In this document: positions 43,238-57,400 of the stretch, one piece after another | Position numbering within the stretch: the stretch's first letter is position 1 | Layout of the letters: each line of letters begins with the position of its first letter | DNA from: Strongylocentrotus purpuratus | Taxonomy: Eukaryota; Echinodermata; Echinoidea; Camarodonta; Strongylocentrotidae | Direction: 5' to 3' | Assembly: GCF_000002235.5 (NCBI RefSeq) | Contig: NW_022145606.1 | Span: forward strand, 23,870,095-23,934,094 | DNA length: 64,000 bases | Position numbers and translations under genes: made by a program | The notes under the pieces: generated by a model | The model's input: only the letters and a program-made list of their open reading frames with translations | Database searches by the model: none | Told to the model about the DNA's origin: nothing

Positions 43238-44063
43238 TCCAGAAAGAACGCTGCGTTCCAGTTAAACAAGTTTTTATTCTATGTCTCACAAATTTATAAA
43301 CCTAATGCAAAGACTAAAGCAATGTTAAATAGAGGTAAGATTTAGGCTAAAACCTGAAATTAATTTACACCAAGCTGAGAGCTAGTGCTGTGTTTAAATT
43401 TTTGTTGAATACTGACCAACCTGAACATGATCATGTATGTGTTTTTGAATTGTCTCATTATTATTTGAAATATTATTATCTTTATCATTATCATCAATAT
43501 ATACTATTATTATTTCAAATAATAAACATTTTCCTAGCAATTGCACATGAATCTGTCTAGGAAGCAAGAATATGTTCTGTAGTGTAGCCACTAGCCACCA
43601 CTTTCCAAGTTAAAAATATATGAAAAAAGACAACAGTATAAAAATTCAATACTCTTTACATGTGGCTATGTACATAGATCTCAATTTTATTCTCTCAACT
43701 GCAGTTACATATACATACTGAAAGAATTACTTGTACAATGTACACACATTTGTTATACAGAGAACTATTACAATAATAACTCCATGAGCTATGTATAGTG
43801 TGGTTTTTAAGACTTATTCTATCTTTTTGTGTACAGTTAACCAGGTTGTTCTCACTTTTTCATACAGGTTTGTTTCCGCTTGCGTCACATGTTGAAATTT
43901 AGATTTATAATTTTGGGTTGTTGTCCCATGTATGTGTTAATGTGCATTTCGGTGAAGTATATAAAAGAACATATAGTTCACTGCATAGTTTTATTTACCC
44001 CCCTTCCCCCCCCCCCCCCTCTCCTTATCCCCTCCCTCCAGCTTCCCACAGGTGTTTGCACTA
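43238..44063. other. Intergenic DNA, nothing recognised
   Basis: AT-rich with a TTATTATTTCAAATAATAA inverted repeat around 43,459-43,524 and a C-run near 44,006. No gene seen. Confidence 0.5.
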
Positions 44064-44258
44064 TTAAAGCTTATCTGCCATAGTTTACAGGAGGGATTAC
44101 ACCGCCCTGCAAGGTCACTGGACAGGTGGTTATCTCATCAACTCAGCTCTCAGTTAACATAAGAAAAAGAGGATTATGGGGGACCAATGGTCACCGATAA
44201 GGCATTGTTTGTTATATAGAGGGCGCAAGTAGCTACAAGTAGTACAGTGGGCCTTTAA
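44064..44258. mobile_element. TTAA-flanked MITE, copy 2 (195 bp)
   Basis: TTAA at both ends (44,064-44,067; 44,255-44,258). The interior is shared with 22,946-23,138 and 60,598-60,790. The best-preserved pair of TTAA boundaries in the family. Confidence 0.75.
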
Positions 44259-45499
44259 GAGAAAACAAAATCTTTCTTTCTCATCCTTTTATTTTTTCAT
44301 GAGGAAAAATGTGTAGTACAAATGTCCTCTGCACTAGGTTCATATTCAAATTCCCTCATATTTGAACTATGACCAGAACTAGATGAAAAGTTAAAGTGCC
44401 ATACAAATGTGACTACTATTATTATTATTATGCGCACTATGGTTTGAACAGAACAACTCTGAGAAACGGCCTTACAAGGTCGTTCAAAGCCATTGTATTA
44501 TGTTATCTGTGGAAGGGCTATTAACTTAACAAGTTTTCTTCTGTGGAAGGGCTATTAACTTAAGTTTTCTTATAATTGTATGCCATTCCATCTCCCCTAA
44601 AAAGACGACCTGTGCACATAAAATGTAACAGAAATCTCATTCGTAGGAAATGCTTGATTCCTTTGCTTAGTTCGCGAAATTCCACATTTCTACCTTTGCC
44701 CAAATAGACTTTGCTTACATGTACATACACATGCATATAGTATTGCCATTACAAAATATGAGGTTTGCTAGTCGCGATTAAATTCAGTAACCAAGGCAAC
44801 ATTTGACATGCATTTATCTTTTATTGAAGAAATGTAACTTCCTAGATATATGTTATAGATTGCATAGTATCCATTTTTTTCTTCCTTTGTGTATAATTTG
44901 GTCTATACTTCATTCCATGTTAAAAGACATACAGTTAATAATTGAATTATTCATACCCCTTTGCAAATTTGGTGTTTTCATGTGTTCTTCGTAACTCAAG
45001 AATGAAAGATGGACCGGTTGAATCAGGGTCTTTGTTTAATTACCTTTAGATGTCTTAAAAGCTTTAATAGGTCGCATTCTCAAGAAACATAACTCAAGAC
45101 AAATCAATTTCTCGCCTACTTAACAAAATAACAAAACTTGGTAAGGGTATGACTAATTTAGTTGTTTACTGTACGTATCTAGGGCATAGATTATTATCGC
45201 TATTTGTTTGTAAATGGAAATATATCCTGTATGTTTTATTATAAAAAGAAAGACAAAAAAAAAATGGTAAGGGAACATACAGGAGGAAATATACAACGTA
45301 TGACAATGTAAAAAAATGTATTAATTATTAATTAGACCTGTTTGGTATACAGCCTGCTATTTGTAAATGTACATGTATATTGCAGATCTGTATAAACAAC
45401 AACAAAAAAAGAGAGAAATGATTGTAAACATCAGACAATAAAATGTATGATTACTTGTAGATTGAAATGTGTGATGAGTGATGATTGATGTCTCGGAAT

Positions 45500-45564
45500 G
45501 GAAAGGGAGGGAGGGAGGGAGGGAGAGGGGGAGGGGGTATGAGAGTAGCGAGTAGCTAGAAGAG

Positions 45565-45595
<31 letters not shown>

Positions 45596-46262
45596 AAAGA
45601 GAGAGGGGGAGGGGGTATGAGAGTAGCGAGTAGCTAGAACAGGAGAGAGAGAGAGAGAGAGAGGGGGGAGGAAAGAGAGAGGTAGAGAGAGAGAGAGAGG
45701 GTATGAGAGTAGCATGTAGCTAGAAGAGGAGAGAGAGAGAGAAAGAGAGGGAGTGAGGGAAAGAGAGAGGGGAAGAGAGAGGGATGGAGAGAGAGAGAGA
45801 GAGAAAGAGGGTATGAGAGTAGCATGTAGCTAGAAGAGGAGAGAGAGAGAGAAAGAGAGATATACATTTTAAGCTTGGATAGCAAGGAAAAAAATTAACA
45901 GAAAAACAGTTGATCTGAGGGGTTCATAATGGGTCACATAGGAGTAGGGAAGAGAGAGGGAGGGGCGGGTATATCAGGGTAGCAAGCATATGTACATGTA
46001 GGAGAGGAGAGAAATATGATCAGATATATAGCGATGAAGAGAAAATAAAGGGATAAGAGAGACAGGAAAAGAGAGAGGTTAAAATGAAAGTAACAGAATG
46101 AGGGTAAGAGGAGAGAGAACAAGAGAGAGAGAGAGACATGCAGAGAGAAGGGGGACAGAGAAACATAGAGGGAGAGAGAGTGAGAAGGGGGTGGGGCAGA
46201 GAGAGAGGGATATTATGTAGGCAGAGAGGGAGGGTGAGTGAGAGACAGTGAGAGAAAGAGAT
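45500..46262. repeat. GA-rich minisatellite
   Basis: GGGTATGAGAGTAGCGAGTA plus GCTAGAAGAGG recurs near 45,535, 45,618, 45,701 and 45,808, separated by (GA)n runs. It becomes irregular GA-rich DNA to 46,262. Open frames on the minus strand are Ser/Leu-rich artefacts. Confidence 0.9.
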
Positions 46263-47713
46263 CCAATAGTGTGATCACAAAAGGAAACCACATAATGCCT
46301 ATTGTGTTTCAGGCATGCATATATAACATGTTTATAACTGTGCTCTGCTTCAATCCTATATACATATCAAGGGCATTTGATACCTTCACAAACTCTTGAC
46401 AATCGGGGCTTAAAATAAATCACAAGCTATCACATCTGAAGGCCAACTATAGGGGATAAAAAAAATTACATGTACAATAGCCCTGATACACTTTGACTGT
46501 ACAATACATTTATTTGTAAGGAAATTTGAGGTTCTCTTTCAGTGATGTTGTGGCAGTGTCTTTTGATCCAGAATACAAAGAATTACACATTTTAAAAAAA
46601 TTAAAAAAATTAAAAAAATGAACATAATTATATCAATAGAACATCAATTTTGAAATTATCTTTCCCATTTGTTATGTATCTTTATTGTCAAACATAGGCT
46701 GGTACGTGTCAAATAACTATTTTGTAATGATATCACTTACCACTGTATAAACAAGCTACATTGTTTATTGTTAATTAGTGATTACTTGTGAAACTATACC
46801 ACTTGTGGATTTTCTTGTTTATATAATTGTTTTATTTATGTATTGTGAAACAAATGTACATGTATATGAATAAATTAAGTTTACTAATAAAATTCAAATT
46901 CACATCCAACTGTAATGCATGAACAGAAATTTAGGGAAAATTTCGATCAGTTCATTTCTATTGCAATACATTGTCACATTCCAAAATAAGAACAACGTTA
47001 CATGTATGTAAATGAAAAAAAAGAGAAAAAACCCATCCACACAAGAGCATTAATCTTCAACTTGGCAATGCTGAGTGGAATTTATAATCTCTTTTCTTCA
47101 GAGAATATATGAGGTATTTTTTCTCTATATATAGAGTGAATGGGAGAGGTGCACACTGAGTCACCAACTTGTGTTTGATCAACAACATATTTTTGTGCTT
47201 TATTACTTCCTTCTTTTTTTTAGATTTTCCAGTAAACCATCTATTATCTGTTTCTTTTATTTTATCTTCTGCTTTTATTGAAAACAAACTGAGTCACCAT
47301 TTGGGTTTGATCAACAACATTTTTTAATGCTTTATAAGCCCTTGCGCATATATGTTTTGTTATATGTCTTGCCTATATCAATTGTAGACAAGCAGTGCAC
47401 ACAGCTCTCCTCAGCAACGCAATATTTACATTCACCCTTGTAGATATACGCATTACACAAACCTCTTTAAACCTATTCACTGTGACAACCTAAAAAAATG
47501 TATAGGATGCCCGGCTGGCAACCAAGAAACAAAGTTCAGTGAGAGCCCTGCTTATTACTTCCTTCTCTTCCTCAGATTTCCCAGTAAACCGTCTATTATC
47601 TGTTTATTCTGATTTAGCTTCTGCTTTTGTTGAAAATTAACATCATAGTGGACTTCCCCTCAATATGTATGTACATTGTTGCATTGTCGGTCGGTTTGTT
47701 CATTTTACCCAAC
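46263..47713. other. Intergenic DNA, nothing recognised
   Basis: AT-rich. Two related segments (around 47,150-47,290 and 47,560-47,640) share TTTGATCAACAACAT or CCAGTAAACC(A/G)TCTATTATC words, suggesting an old local duplication. No gene supported. Confidence 0.5.
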
Positions 47714-47886
47714 TGTGTATATATGCTTGTAAGTAGGCAACCAGGGGACTGACAGCTTTAAGTCCTCTCTGAGGGGACTTGGGAATGAGGATTGATGCCT
47801 TTACCAAAGGGCACTAGAACATCAACTTGATTTTGAACCTGGAACCTCCCGGTTACGAGACCACTGCTCTACCACTGAGCCATTGT
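47714..47886 (-). mobile_element. tRNA-derived SINE, copy 2
   Basis: Same layout as 39,028-39,203, with a clear A box (TGGCTCAGTGGTAGAGC) and a degraded B box. Confidence 0.8.
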
Positions 47887-48090
47887 AGGACCAAAAGTCT
47901 ACACACAAGAACATACAAATGCAATGATAACGAGTGAATACCGTGATTAGTACCTCCAGGTATTTATTGCAAATATATCATAACATTGTATCCAATAACA
48001 CACTCACAGTATTAATATAAACATATAAATCCACTCAATTCAATGCCATTTATGACAGAAATGTTAATACATTGTTGATAACATTTTGAT

Positions 48091-48288
48091 TGAAATAAAA
48101 ACATGGTAATATTATCCCACATAAAAATATTATCACTGTGAATGAAATATTAACATAGTAATATTATCCCATATAAACATTATCACTGTAAATGAAATAT
48201 TAACATAGTAATACTATCCCATATAAACAGATTATCACTGAATGAAATATTAACATGGTAATACTATCCCATATAAACATATTATCAA
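48091..48288. repeat. Tandem repeat, four units of about 50 bp
   Basis: Units of the form GAAATATTAACATAGTAATA, TATCCCATATAAACA and TTATCACTG. Mostly substitutions between units. Confidence 0.9.
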
Positions 48289-48619
48289 CGTGCACAAACA
48301 CAGAAATTCCTCTTTAATGCCATTTATTATTAATTGTTTACCAAGTATGAATTCAAACAAAAACAATTCCATTAAAGATCTGTAACTTGAACACAAATAT
48401 TTACATTCAAATTTATGGTAAACCCCAAACGTACACGTACTGGCAAAAATCATTTGATAAACATATCTATATATCATAAATAACAACATAGGTTAACTTT
48501 AACTTACTGACAGAAATAGACCATGAGAAAGTTTAATACATAACTGCAAAAAAAAGACAAACTTGTGGATGTAAACACATGATTCTATAAAGTCACCTGC
48601 ATGAAGTACTAGACCGGTT

Positions 48620-48745
48620 TAAATAACATTCAAATTCATGCATGTTTCTTTCCTGGGGACTTGGTGTAGAGTTACACTTGGAATCCAGTCTGCATACATT
48701 ACTTGTTGCTATGTCGGGCAAGCCTCGAGCAAGATTTGGGGTGTC
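48620..48745 (-). repeat. Dispersed repeat 'GGAAAGAAACAT', copy 3
   Basis: Reverse complement of the 42,015-42,170 copy, with the middle part deleted. Confidence 0.7.
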
Positions 48746-49072
48746 AAGAACAAACTTTGTTTAAAAAGTAGGCATACAATTTGAATATTTGAGTAAACCG
48801 GCCTATTCACAAGGGATAGAAAGAAAATTGACGGCATATACGGTAGTCATCCCTTTAAATATATATTTTTGTAAATCATCTGGAAATCATCGAGAGTACC
48901 AGCTACTTGTTTGCCCATGTCTGCTGTTTATGCATGTGGTATATAATGCCTTTGAAGGAAGTCATGTAACATGTGACATCTGTTTGGCAAGGCATGTGAT
49001 TAGTGTGGTTTTCAGAGATAAAACCAGAGATTTGATTGACATTAGGATTGTGAAGTCTATCTGTCCTGATAT

Positions 49073-49471
49073 TAAGCTGCGTTCATGCTTAAATTTTGAA
49101 GGCAGAATGAGCGATCTGAAACGCTCATCGTAAACGCTCATCGTGATCGCAGTTCCACGATGTACTGTTCATGCTTACTTCTCTGGCTCCCCCAGGCAAT
49201 TCTCCGTGTGTGGCCTTAATTGGTCTTCCAGCTGGATTCGCAAACCTTCACTGTGCATGCTACGTAGACCCACTGGAGGTCAGTGCGTTGACCCCATTTA
49301 AACGCGTTTACAAATTGTAAACGCATCTTTTTGTGAGTTTACGATCGGCGATCGTGATCGCCGTTTTTCGGTGATTCTACAAAAGTGAGCATGAACGCAA
49401 TCGTGTTTTAAACTAAACGCGTAACAGATGCCTGATTCTGGCCGTCAAAATCAAGCATGAACGCGCCCTTA
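49073..49471. mobile_element. TIR element TAAG(G)CGCGTTCATGCTT (399 bp)
   Basis: Left end TAAGCTGCGTTCATGCTT; right end reversed TAAGGGCGCGTTCATGCTTG. Internal GATCGNNGATCGTGATCGCC and ACGCTCATCGTGATCGC blocks are palindromic. No clear target duplication. Confidence 0.75.
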
Positions 49472-49496
49472 CTCTCATAAAGGCAACGGTTTTTGC

Positions 49497-49660
49497 CAAA
49501 ATTGGGAGCCAGGCTATACATTTTTATGAGCCATTGCCAGCTGTATTGCAAGGCTAACTAAGGTTACAACCAAATGGGAGCAATGATATATTTTTTTATG
49601 AGCCAATGCCAGCTGTATGACAAGGGCCAAGGCCAACGAAGGTTAGATGGCAGAGGCATG
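49497..49660. repeat. Two-copy tandem repeat, about 80-bp period
   Basis: TTTTTATGAGCCATTGCCAG and CTGTATTGCAAGGC recur as TTTTTATGAGCCAATGCCAG and CTGTATGACAAGGGC. Confidence 0.75.
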
Positions 49661-50846
49661 TTACTAAAAACAATGGATGCAACAACCGATTAAAATATAT
49701 GGGCCTATACGTTTACAGTATGTACTCTTAAAGTAAAAATAATTGCAGTACATTAATTTCCGTGGATTTTGCGCTAAGATTGGCAAGCGCGAATTTTAGA
49801 ACTCGCGGAAATATAAGCATGACTTATACGTGTTTTGAATGGAGGAGGGAAAGAAAGAAAGAAATGGCAAGAAATCAGGAGAAACAATTAGCAAAACACA
49901 AGTTTCTACATAATCCAAGAATTAGTATTTCAGAAAGAACTACAGTGTACGATAAAGTATCTGCAATTCAGAAACATAAACCTGTGAAATCTATTTTATT
50001 ATTTCAAAATAAAGTTGTAGTAATCAAGTCAATATAGTAATAAACACATAAACATTATTTAACATACATGTATGTACATGTGCACCAGCTAAAAACTAAA
50101 TTATCAATACACCTTGTAAATCTGATGGTGCCTGTGTTTTTTCATAACTCAAGAACAACAGATGGACTGGTTGAATTAAGATTTTTGTTGAATAATTCTA
50201 GATGTACATGTAAGGTTTATTATGTCACATTCTCAACATAAATCAGGATAAATCAACTTTCACATAATCAAGCATTACAAAACTTGGTACATGTGAGGGT
50301 ATGAATAATTCAGTTTAAACTGTTTGTAACACAATTGAGCACATGTATACTTTACATGCATTGCTTTAAAAGATATATTACGTGAATAAATATGCAACTA
50401 TGGATAGAAAGATGATTTCAAATTAAATTTACTGATACATATGGCCATGTGGTAAAATGATGGATAATAAAATTGAATGGACTTGAATGCGTGGAATAAC
50501 GCAAGGGCACATCCCATTTCCATTTGAGAATATTTCCTTTGATGACAGGTGAAATAAGTCTATCACTTGGTCATTCAATGTGTTTGTACATACATATAAA
50601 GAGCTAAATTCCAAAAGGAGCTAAATCCACTTTCGATGAAAATTGAGTTATTGATATCAGAAGTACCCATCTTTCAACAAAATTATTTACCTAAATTTTG
50701 GGAGCAATTATGAAAGAATGCACCTTCTAATATCACCTTTCCATAAATGCCTGTACACAATCTGGTCAAAAGTTTCTTTTTTCTCTGAAGTTACAAAAAT
50801 GGATTTAGCTCCTTTTGGAATTAAACTCGTCATATACATGTACATA
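49661..50846. other. Intergenic DNA, nothing recognised
   Basis: AT-rich; no gene or clear repeat boundary seen. Confidence 0.5.
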
Positions 50847-51027
50847 CTGTCAAACCTGTATATTAAGGCAATCCAAGGGAAAAAGAAAGGTTGCCACTGT
50901 AGACAGGTGGTCTTTATAGACAGGTTCTTCAACACACATTCCTCTCTCATTGGAGACAAAATGCAAGGCCAGTAATGACAGGTGGCCTTTATAAAGAGGT
51001 GGCCACTATTCAACACAGATTTGACTC
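50847..51027. mobile_element. Diverged CAGTCAAACCTG-type MITE
   Basis: Starts TACTGTCAAACCTGTATAT and ends near AACACAGATTTGACTCTGAT. The interior has ACAGGTGGTCTTTATAGACA and ACAGGTGGCCTTTATAAAGA as in 40,684-40,883. Confidence 0.65.
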
Positions 51028-51445
51028 TGATACTGCATGTTTGATGTCTATGTATAATGAACAAGTAATGCTTGAACAAATATAGCAACTAGCTGACTAT
51101 ACCTTTCCACCGATACAAGTAGAGAAAATATATCTTTAACTTTTTGAAGGCAATGAAATATACCTGTACAAATAAGGTATAAGATACACTTTTTGTTGAT
51201 ATGCCACTAACATCAGCCTTTTTCATTTTGTTTTTAAATAGATGGGCTTCATATTCATACAATACCTTGCACCTCTTAGTAGCAATGGAGTGTTTTACTG
51301 AGGAAAGAAATAAAGAAATTCCACAAACAATTTTGCGATGCTGTATCCAAGGCCATTACTGTTGTATTCCAACGACCGAACATCCCAATCTTCACTCATA
51401 AGCGCTAAACCCTGAACGGCCAGTGGATGGTATTCAGCGGCAGCG

Positions 51446-54400
51446 TTACTCTATGGCGTTACAATCCCGTAGCATCTCTTCTAGACGGCCCGAGTCCTGT
51501 AGTCTCTTGGTGTCGTCGTAACCGCCTACACATTTGCCCTGGATGAATACTCGCGGAACCTGGGGACAAAAATGACAGAGGACTGATCAGAAAACAAGCT
51601 TGACTTCAAGATAAGGTCGAAATCTAAGAAAGGTGGAGAAATAATCTGTGAACTTATTCACCCTTTTAATAGTGTGTAAGAATATCATATAAAATAGTCC
51701 AGTGAAAAAATACACGTTGGCTCGGGCAAAATAGCCCCCGAAATGCCCCAAAGAGCCCCCTGAAAATCAGAAAAAAAGCCCTGTAAATTTGCATAGAATC
51801 GGAGTTCAATGCAAAACAAATTTTAGAATTATTTTCATGCAGGCAAGCTGGAAAAGTAGCCCCCCAAAAAGAAATATTAAATTTTTCCCTTTGGTATTGT
51901 CGCTTGAAAAAGGATAGCTTAAAATGCCTTCACTTTCGAAGGATAAATTTATAAGAAATAATTATTGAATATTTGGACCAAATTTACATGTCACATGTTT
52001 GTGTAGTCCCATGTATACTGTACATATCATTTTGATGATTCCAAAACTTCACAACATACATCAATATTGAATTGTGCTACACTATAATCACTCTTTTCCC
52101 AATAGCTTCCTAACAGCTTTTTTAATGATGCAATTGTAAAAATAAAACTCTAAATTTATATTTAACTGCAGAATAGACCACTGCAACAAGATAAAAAATA
52201 AAAAATCTTTAATAAAAAACAAATTTCAAGACATTAGAATGGTTTATGACTACAAGTAAAGACTACAGAGCATTACTGTATTATTAATACCTACAATGTT
52301 AATCCCTTTGTGACATCCGAAACATTAAAGGTAAATCCAACCTAAAAGGAAATATGACTCAGGAAGCTAGGTCTATTCTCTTTAAAGGTAATACAAAGTT
52401 TTGGTATATGGTCATGAATTTTTGTTCAAGTGAACATATTGGAAGCATATGCGATCCTACAATATTCAGTGATCGTTGTTACGATTGAAATCGAGTCTAA
52501 AGGTATGAAATTGTAAATAATAAACTCTTTATGTTGTATAGCTCCCTCTCAAGGTCAAGATATTAATTAAGCTATAAAAAAATGTTTCTTGACTAAAATT
52601 GACAGATTATCTCTTCCCGTTTGGAAATTATATATCACAGCTACATATTCTGAGATTTTCATGGTCGCAGCTACTGTTGTACATGTAGGCGCTATTTGAA
52701 ATTCATCAAAATTTACCGGGAGCACCAGTAAATTTTTATATTCAATTTTGCAAAAGTGTTTTAGGGGCTAAATTTTCTAGTACCGTACTTATGATACATC
52801 CAAAGGGGCATCCAAATATATCAAAATTGTGAAGAATCACTATCCACCCAATTTTCAAAATTTCCCAAAGCTTTGTATTACCTTTATTAGAGGACCTATG
52901 ATAATTTTCTATCCATAATATATTTTGAGTAGTGCCCCAACGGAGAAGGTACTTAGGAGAAAACATGAATTTATTATATTTTTGTAGTTTGTTCACGACA
53001 AATGGGAATTATCCACGACTACGTACTTCACAATGAACTGACCAAACTGCCAATTTGAGATTCTCATACTGTAGACTTAGTGATTTCATACTTCAAAAAT
53101 TAGTGATTTTGTTGTATTATTGATCCGAAATATTTCAAACTTTTGTCATTCTGTTCACATAATTTGTCTGCTTTCATACAAATGAACTTCAGGGTTGGAT
53201 TGCCCTTTTACCCCACAGACATGTCGTCCTTGTTTTCACGAAGTGACGGTATAGTGAGGAAAATCGTAACGCAAAGTGAATGCAATTTGTTTTCACTACC
53301 GTCACTTCGTGAAAACAGCGACGATGTATTTGCACAAAAAACATGAAAAATCCTGTTCATTAACTATGTTTCCAACCGTGCTAAGAGGATAAAACCAGAA
53401 ACAATTGTCTTGATCAAAGATCACCCATCCTGTTGAGGATAATTACCTTTAAAACAATCAAGCTATACCTACATGTATATAATTACTTAATTGTAGTCCC
53501 ACTCACATACATACTGGTATGTAAATAATATACCCATGCATATACAATTACTATACTTATGAATACAAATGCTCTCTCACACACTTGAAGTTTTGTAATG
53601 TTATAAACAGTGTCATCATAGAGTAGGACTCTAAATAGGGAAATACAACTTTGATGGTATTAAAGGGGCTGGGTTATTTCTGTGCCTTCTCAACCAAAGG
53701 GGGCAGATTCCCACTCCCCCCCCCCTCCCCCTCCCCACTCCTTCTCGGCAATAAGTGAAAGAATTTGAGCATCTCACAATTAACAAGCTCATGAAATTTA
53801 ATACCTGCTGTACTGTATGTACAGTATATATCTCAAAAAGTTTTGGAATTATTACCTGTTAATCATTCACTTTGTTAGGTAGCTTTCAATTCCTCTTTAA
53901 AGGGAAAGTCCACCCCCAAAATAAGTTTGTTTCGATAGAGGCAGAATAATAAGAAAATCAGGTGAGTGAAAGTTTGAGCAAATTCTGAATGAAAATAAGA
54001 AAGTTATGAATTATTGAAGTTGTGATCAATCAAATACAAATTGGCAACTCCGTGACTTATTATACGAGCTCTCCTTCATAATTTGCTTTGTGCATAATAT
54101 TCCATAAAATCATGTTTTCTTCGTTATTGATGACGGAATATATATTTGTTCCTTGCAGGGGGAGTATAGAAACATATTTGCAATTATTATATTTAGGGTG
54201 CATGTATGGTTGAAATTTTTCTTGAGGGAAAATGAAAATTTTAGATTTTTTTAGTACTGAGCAAATGGAAGTTGAGCTCGCATGATACGTCATAGAGTCG
54301 CCAATTTGTGTTTGATTGATCACAACTTCAAAAATCCTAACTTCCTTATTTTTAATCGGAATTTGCTCAAACTTTCACTGACTTGTTTCTCTCATTTTTC

Positions 54401-57400
54401 TACTCCTATTAAAACTAACTTAATTTCAGGGTGGACTTCCCCTTTAAATATACAGCATCGTCAAACCCAAAACTGTCACTACTACATGCATGTACATACA
54501 TGGAACTGTCACATTTTGTAAACAAGAATTATTTACATGGCAAAAATGATCATGAATCACAAACAGTTGTGTCAATAAGCCATTTTTGTAATATAACCAA
54601 ATTTATGCAGACATGCCTTAGTGAAGCGCCTCAATACGACAATTATAATTTTCAGCCAAATATTTAATATTCTACTTCTATTTTATAATACATCATTAAA
54701 TGTTTTGTTTCCAAAACTCTTTACCTACTCTTTACTCTTCATACAAGTGTGATTTCAATTTGTATGTACTGTATACTGTACATTACTTTTAAAAACTTCT
54801 TATAAATTAAGTTTTTGTTGTGATTGATGGTCCTATTTTAAAGACCATTTTTAGTTTTTTACATGGTAAACATTGTGTAATTACTGTAGTCCCTGGACTA
54901 CTACTACATGTACTGTATGTATAATTTCTAATAAACCACATCGAATGGAAATTTGAACTCTTACCGTGGAAGCACCTGTCATCTTTCCAAGTACAGCTTG
55001 CATTGCACTCGTATCGGAACGTTTATCCATCTCCACCACTTCGTAGTTGGCGCCGAAGTCCTCAAAGATTGTCTTGACTTTGTGGCAAAATGGGCAGTGA
55101 GTCTTGGAGAAGACTACTACACATTTATCATGTGTGATACCTGGTTAAGAAAAAAAAAATCAGGTAAAATAGTTTTATATTAATCCTAATATATGGTATA
55201 TCACATCATTTAGATTTTTTGTTTGTCGGTTTGTTGATATGTCTTGTCAGCTTTGAATGGACTTGTAATTTATCTGTAATTTTGAAATCTTGATAAAAAA
55301 CAACAATGACAAGAACTTGTCATCTTTTCCCAACTACAAGGAATATCTACACAGAATAAATTGGAATTAGATGATCATTTATGCAGTAAACAACCAGGAA
55401 GTGCAGAAGCAGTCTGCAAACACAAAGAGTTTTTACAGGACGGTAAATCAGGAATACTCACTCTTGTGAGTACACAACTAATTGACTCTTTTTGTACTTA
55501 CAAAGGTATCACCACATTTTGCCACTTGAAAAAATTACAAGTGCTTGTTATTCAGACTAGACTCATGATGTAAAATTCATATATTTTAATAAAAAAGGTT
55601 ACTTGTACTTTAGGTTATCGTTGATACATTTGATGGCTGGAGGAGGAACTGTAGCCAACCCCCCCCCCCCCCCCAATCCCTTTTTCTGGCTAGCTCCTCC
55701 CTCAAAATCAGTATTTACACCTTTGATGAATTTTGTAACTGTATCAATCAATCAACTACAGAAATAATCTTGTGTACTAAGGCTGTGCACAACAGTGTAA
55801 TGAGGTACCCGAGTACACTCCTATGTTTACAAGCGAATACTCGAGTATTCGGACGCCATGTTTTTTTTGTTTTTTTTTAATTTTTTTAATTTTTTTATTT
55901 TTTTTATTTATTTTTTTAATTTTTTTTTTTGCCACCACCATACATACCACTGGAGCAGTATCCCAGTTCTGTCGCCGAAAACGCATGCAATTTTACTTTG
56001 AGTTGTAGCTGAAGGCGCCGATTTAATAATAATAATAACAGTGAACAATGCTGTTTTAAAAACCAAGGATGGCAGAATAATCGATTTTCCTCCAAGTCCA
56101 AGCAGAAATCCAGACATTTGGTCCCAGTTTCTGAGTGGTGAGTTTGACAGTGCTTGAGTTGGGAAACATTTTTACCGACGGCACCATGCCAGCGGCCGCC
56201 GCTCACCCAGGCACGGGTATGCGTCGGCCTGGACATTTAAATTTTTTTTTTTTTTTTTTTTTTTGCGGCCGAATATTCGGGTACGAGAAATCGTACCCGA
56301 GTAGTTGTCAACCGTGCGGGTACTCGAGCATTTGACTACCCTTCACAGCCTTATTGTGTACGGTAGGCCTATACTTGTTTGGCGTTCAACAATAAGGGAT
56401 AGAGCAACGTCGATCTGGCGCTGCTCAGTGGCTGCCGGGCTCACGATCAATTGGACAAAAAGAATATCCGTTTCAATTTAATAAAATTTGGAGTGGACTA
56501 TTAGGCTATTATTATTATTATTATTATCATTATTATACATGTAGCTAGAACTCAACTGTCTATAGACCAATGGATAACGAGTATGAAGAGAAAATAAAGA
56601 ATAACTAATTCTGGTAGAAACTAGAAAGAAAGAGAGGGAGAGAGAGATAAAAATGGATGAACAAAAAAAGAATGAGGGGATGCGAGATGAACAAGGAAGA
56701 GAAGTGAGATAGGGAAACATAAATGTAGGAACAAATTTGATATAGAAAGAAAATAATAAAAAACTAAATCCAAGTAACTTGTGAAGAAAAAAAAGAAAAT
56801 GGAAGAGAAATGGGTGGGAGAGGGGGGGGGGGGGGGGAGGGGAGAGAGTTTCCATGAAAGGAGAAAGACATATTACCGTAAACAGAGAGAAAAGAAAAAA
56901 GGAGACGAATATAACAGTAAGGTAGAGAAAGAAAATATACATGCATGCATGCAGTGTGGAATTGTATGGAACCCTTGAAGATAAACTTCAGCTCTGGTAA
57001 ATAAAAATAAAAAACTCTGACAGAATCCAACAAAACTTAGACTGAATGTTCAAGATTACAAATAAATGACATGTGCCAAACAATTTTGGTAGAAAATGCA
57101 TACCAGTAGTGGCTGAGTAATGAGCATAAAAAGATACAGAAATCCTGGTATTAAAGTAGGCCAAACACCATATAGTGCAAATGGGAGATGTAGTTTTTAT
57201 CGAAGATGATGCCCAGTAATTTTGTTGTGGGTTTGTTTTTATTCCACTGGTTAAATCAACCAATCTACTGCAGGATAAAGACTCTAGAATAAATCATAGC
57301 GATCTTCTCTCAGAATACGATATCCATACCAGAGCTCAAGATTAGCTTTAAATTAAACTCAAACACCGGTATTTGATGATCTTACCTTTGATAAAAGTTG

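Noticed and set aside
45431-46291. Several overlapping minus-strand frames of 60-94 codons
   Set aside because: They are translations of GA-rich minisatellite DNA.
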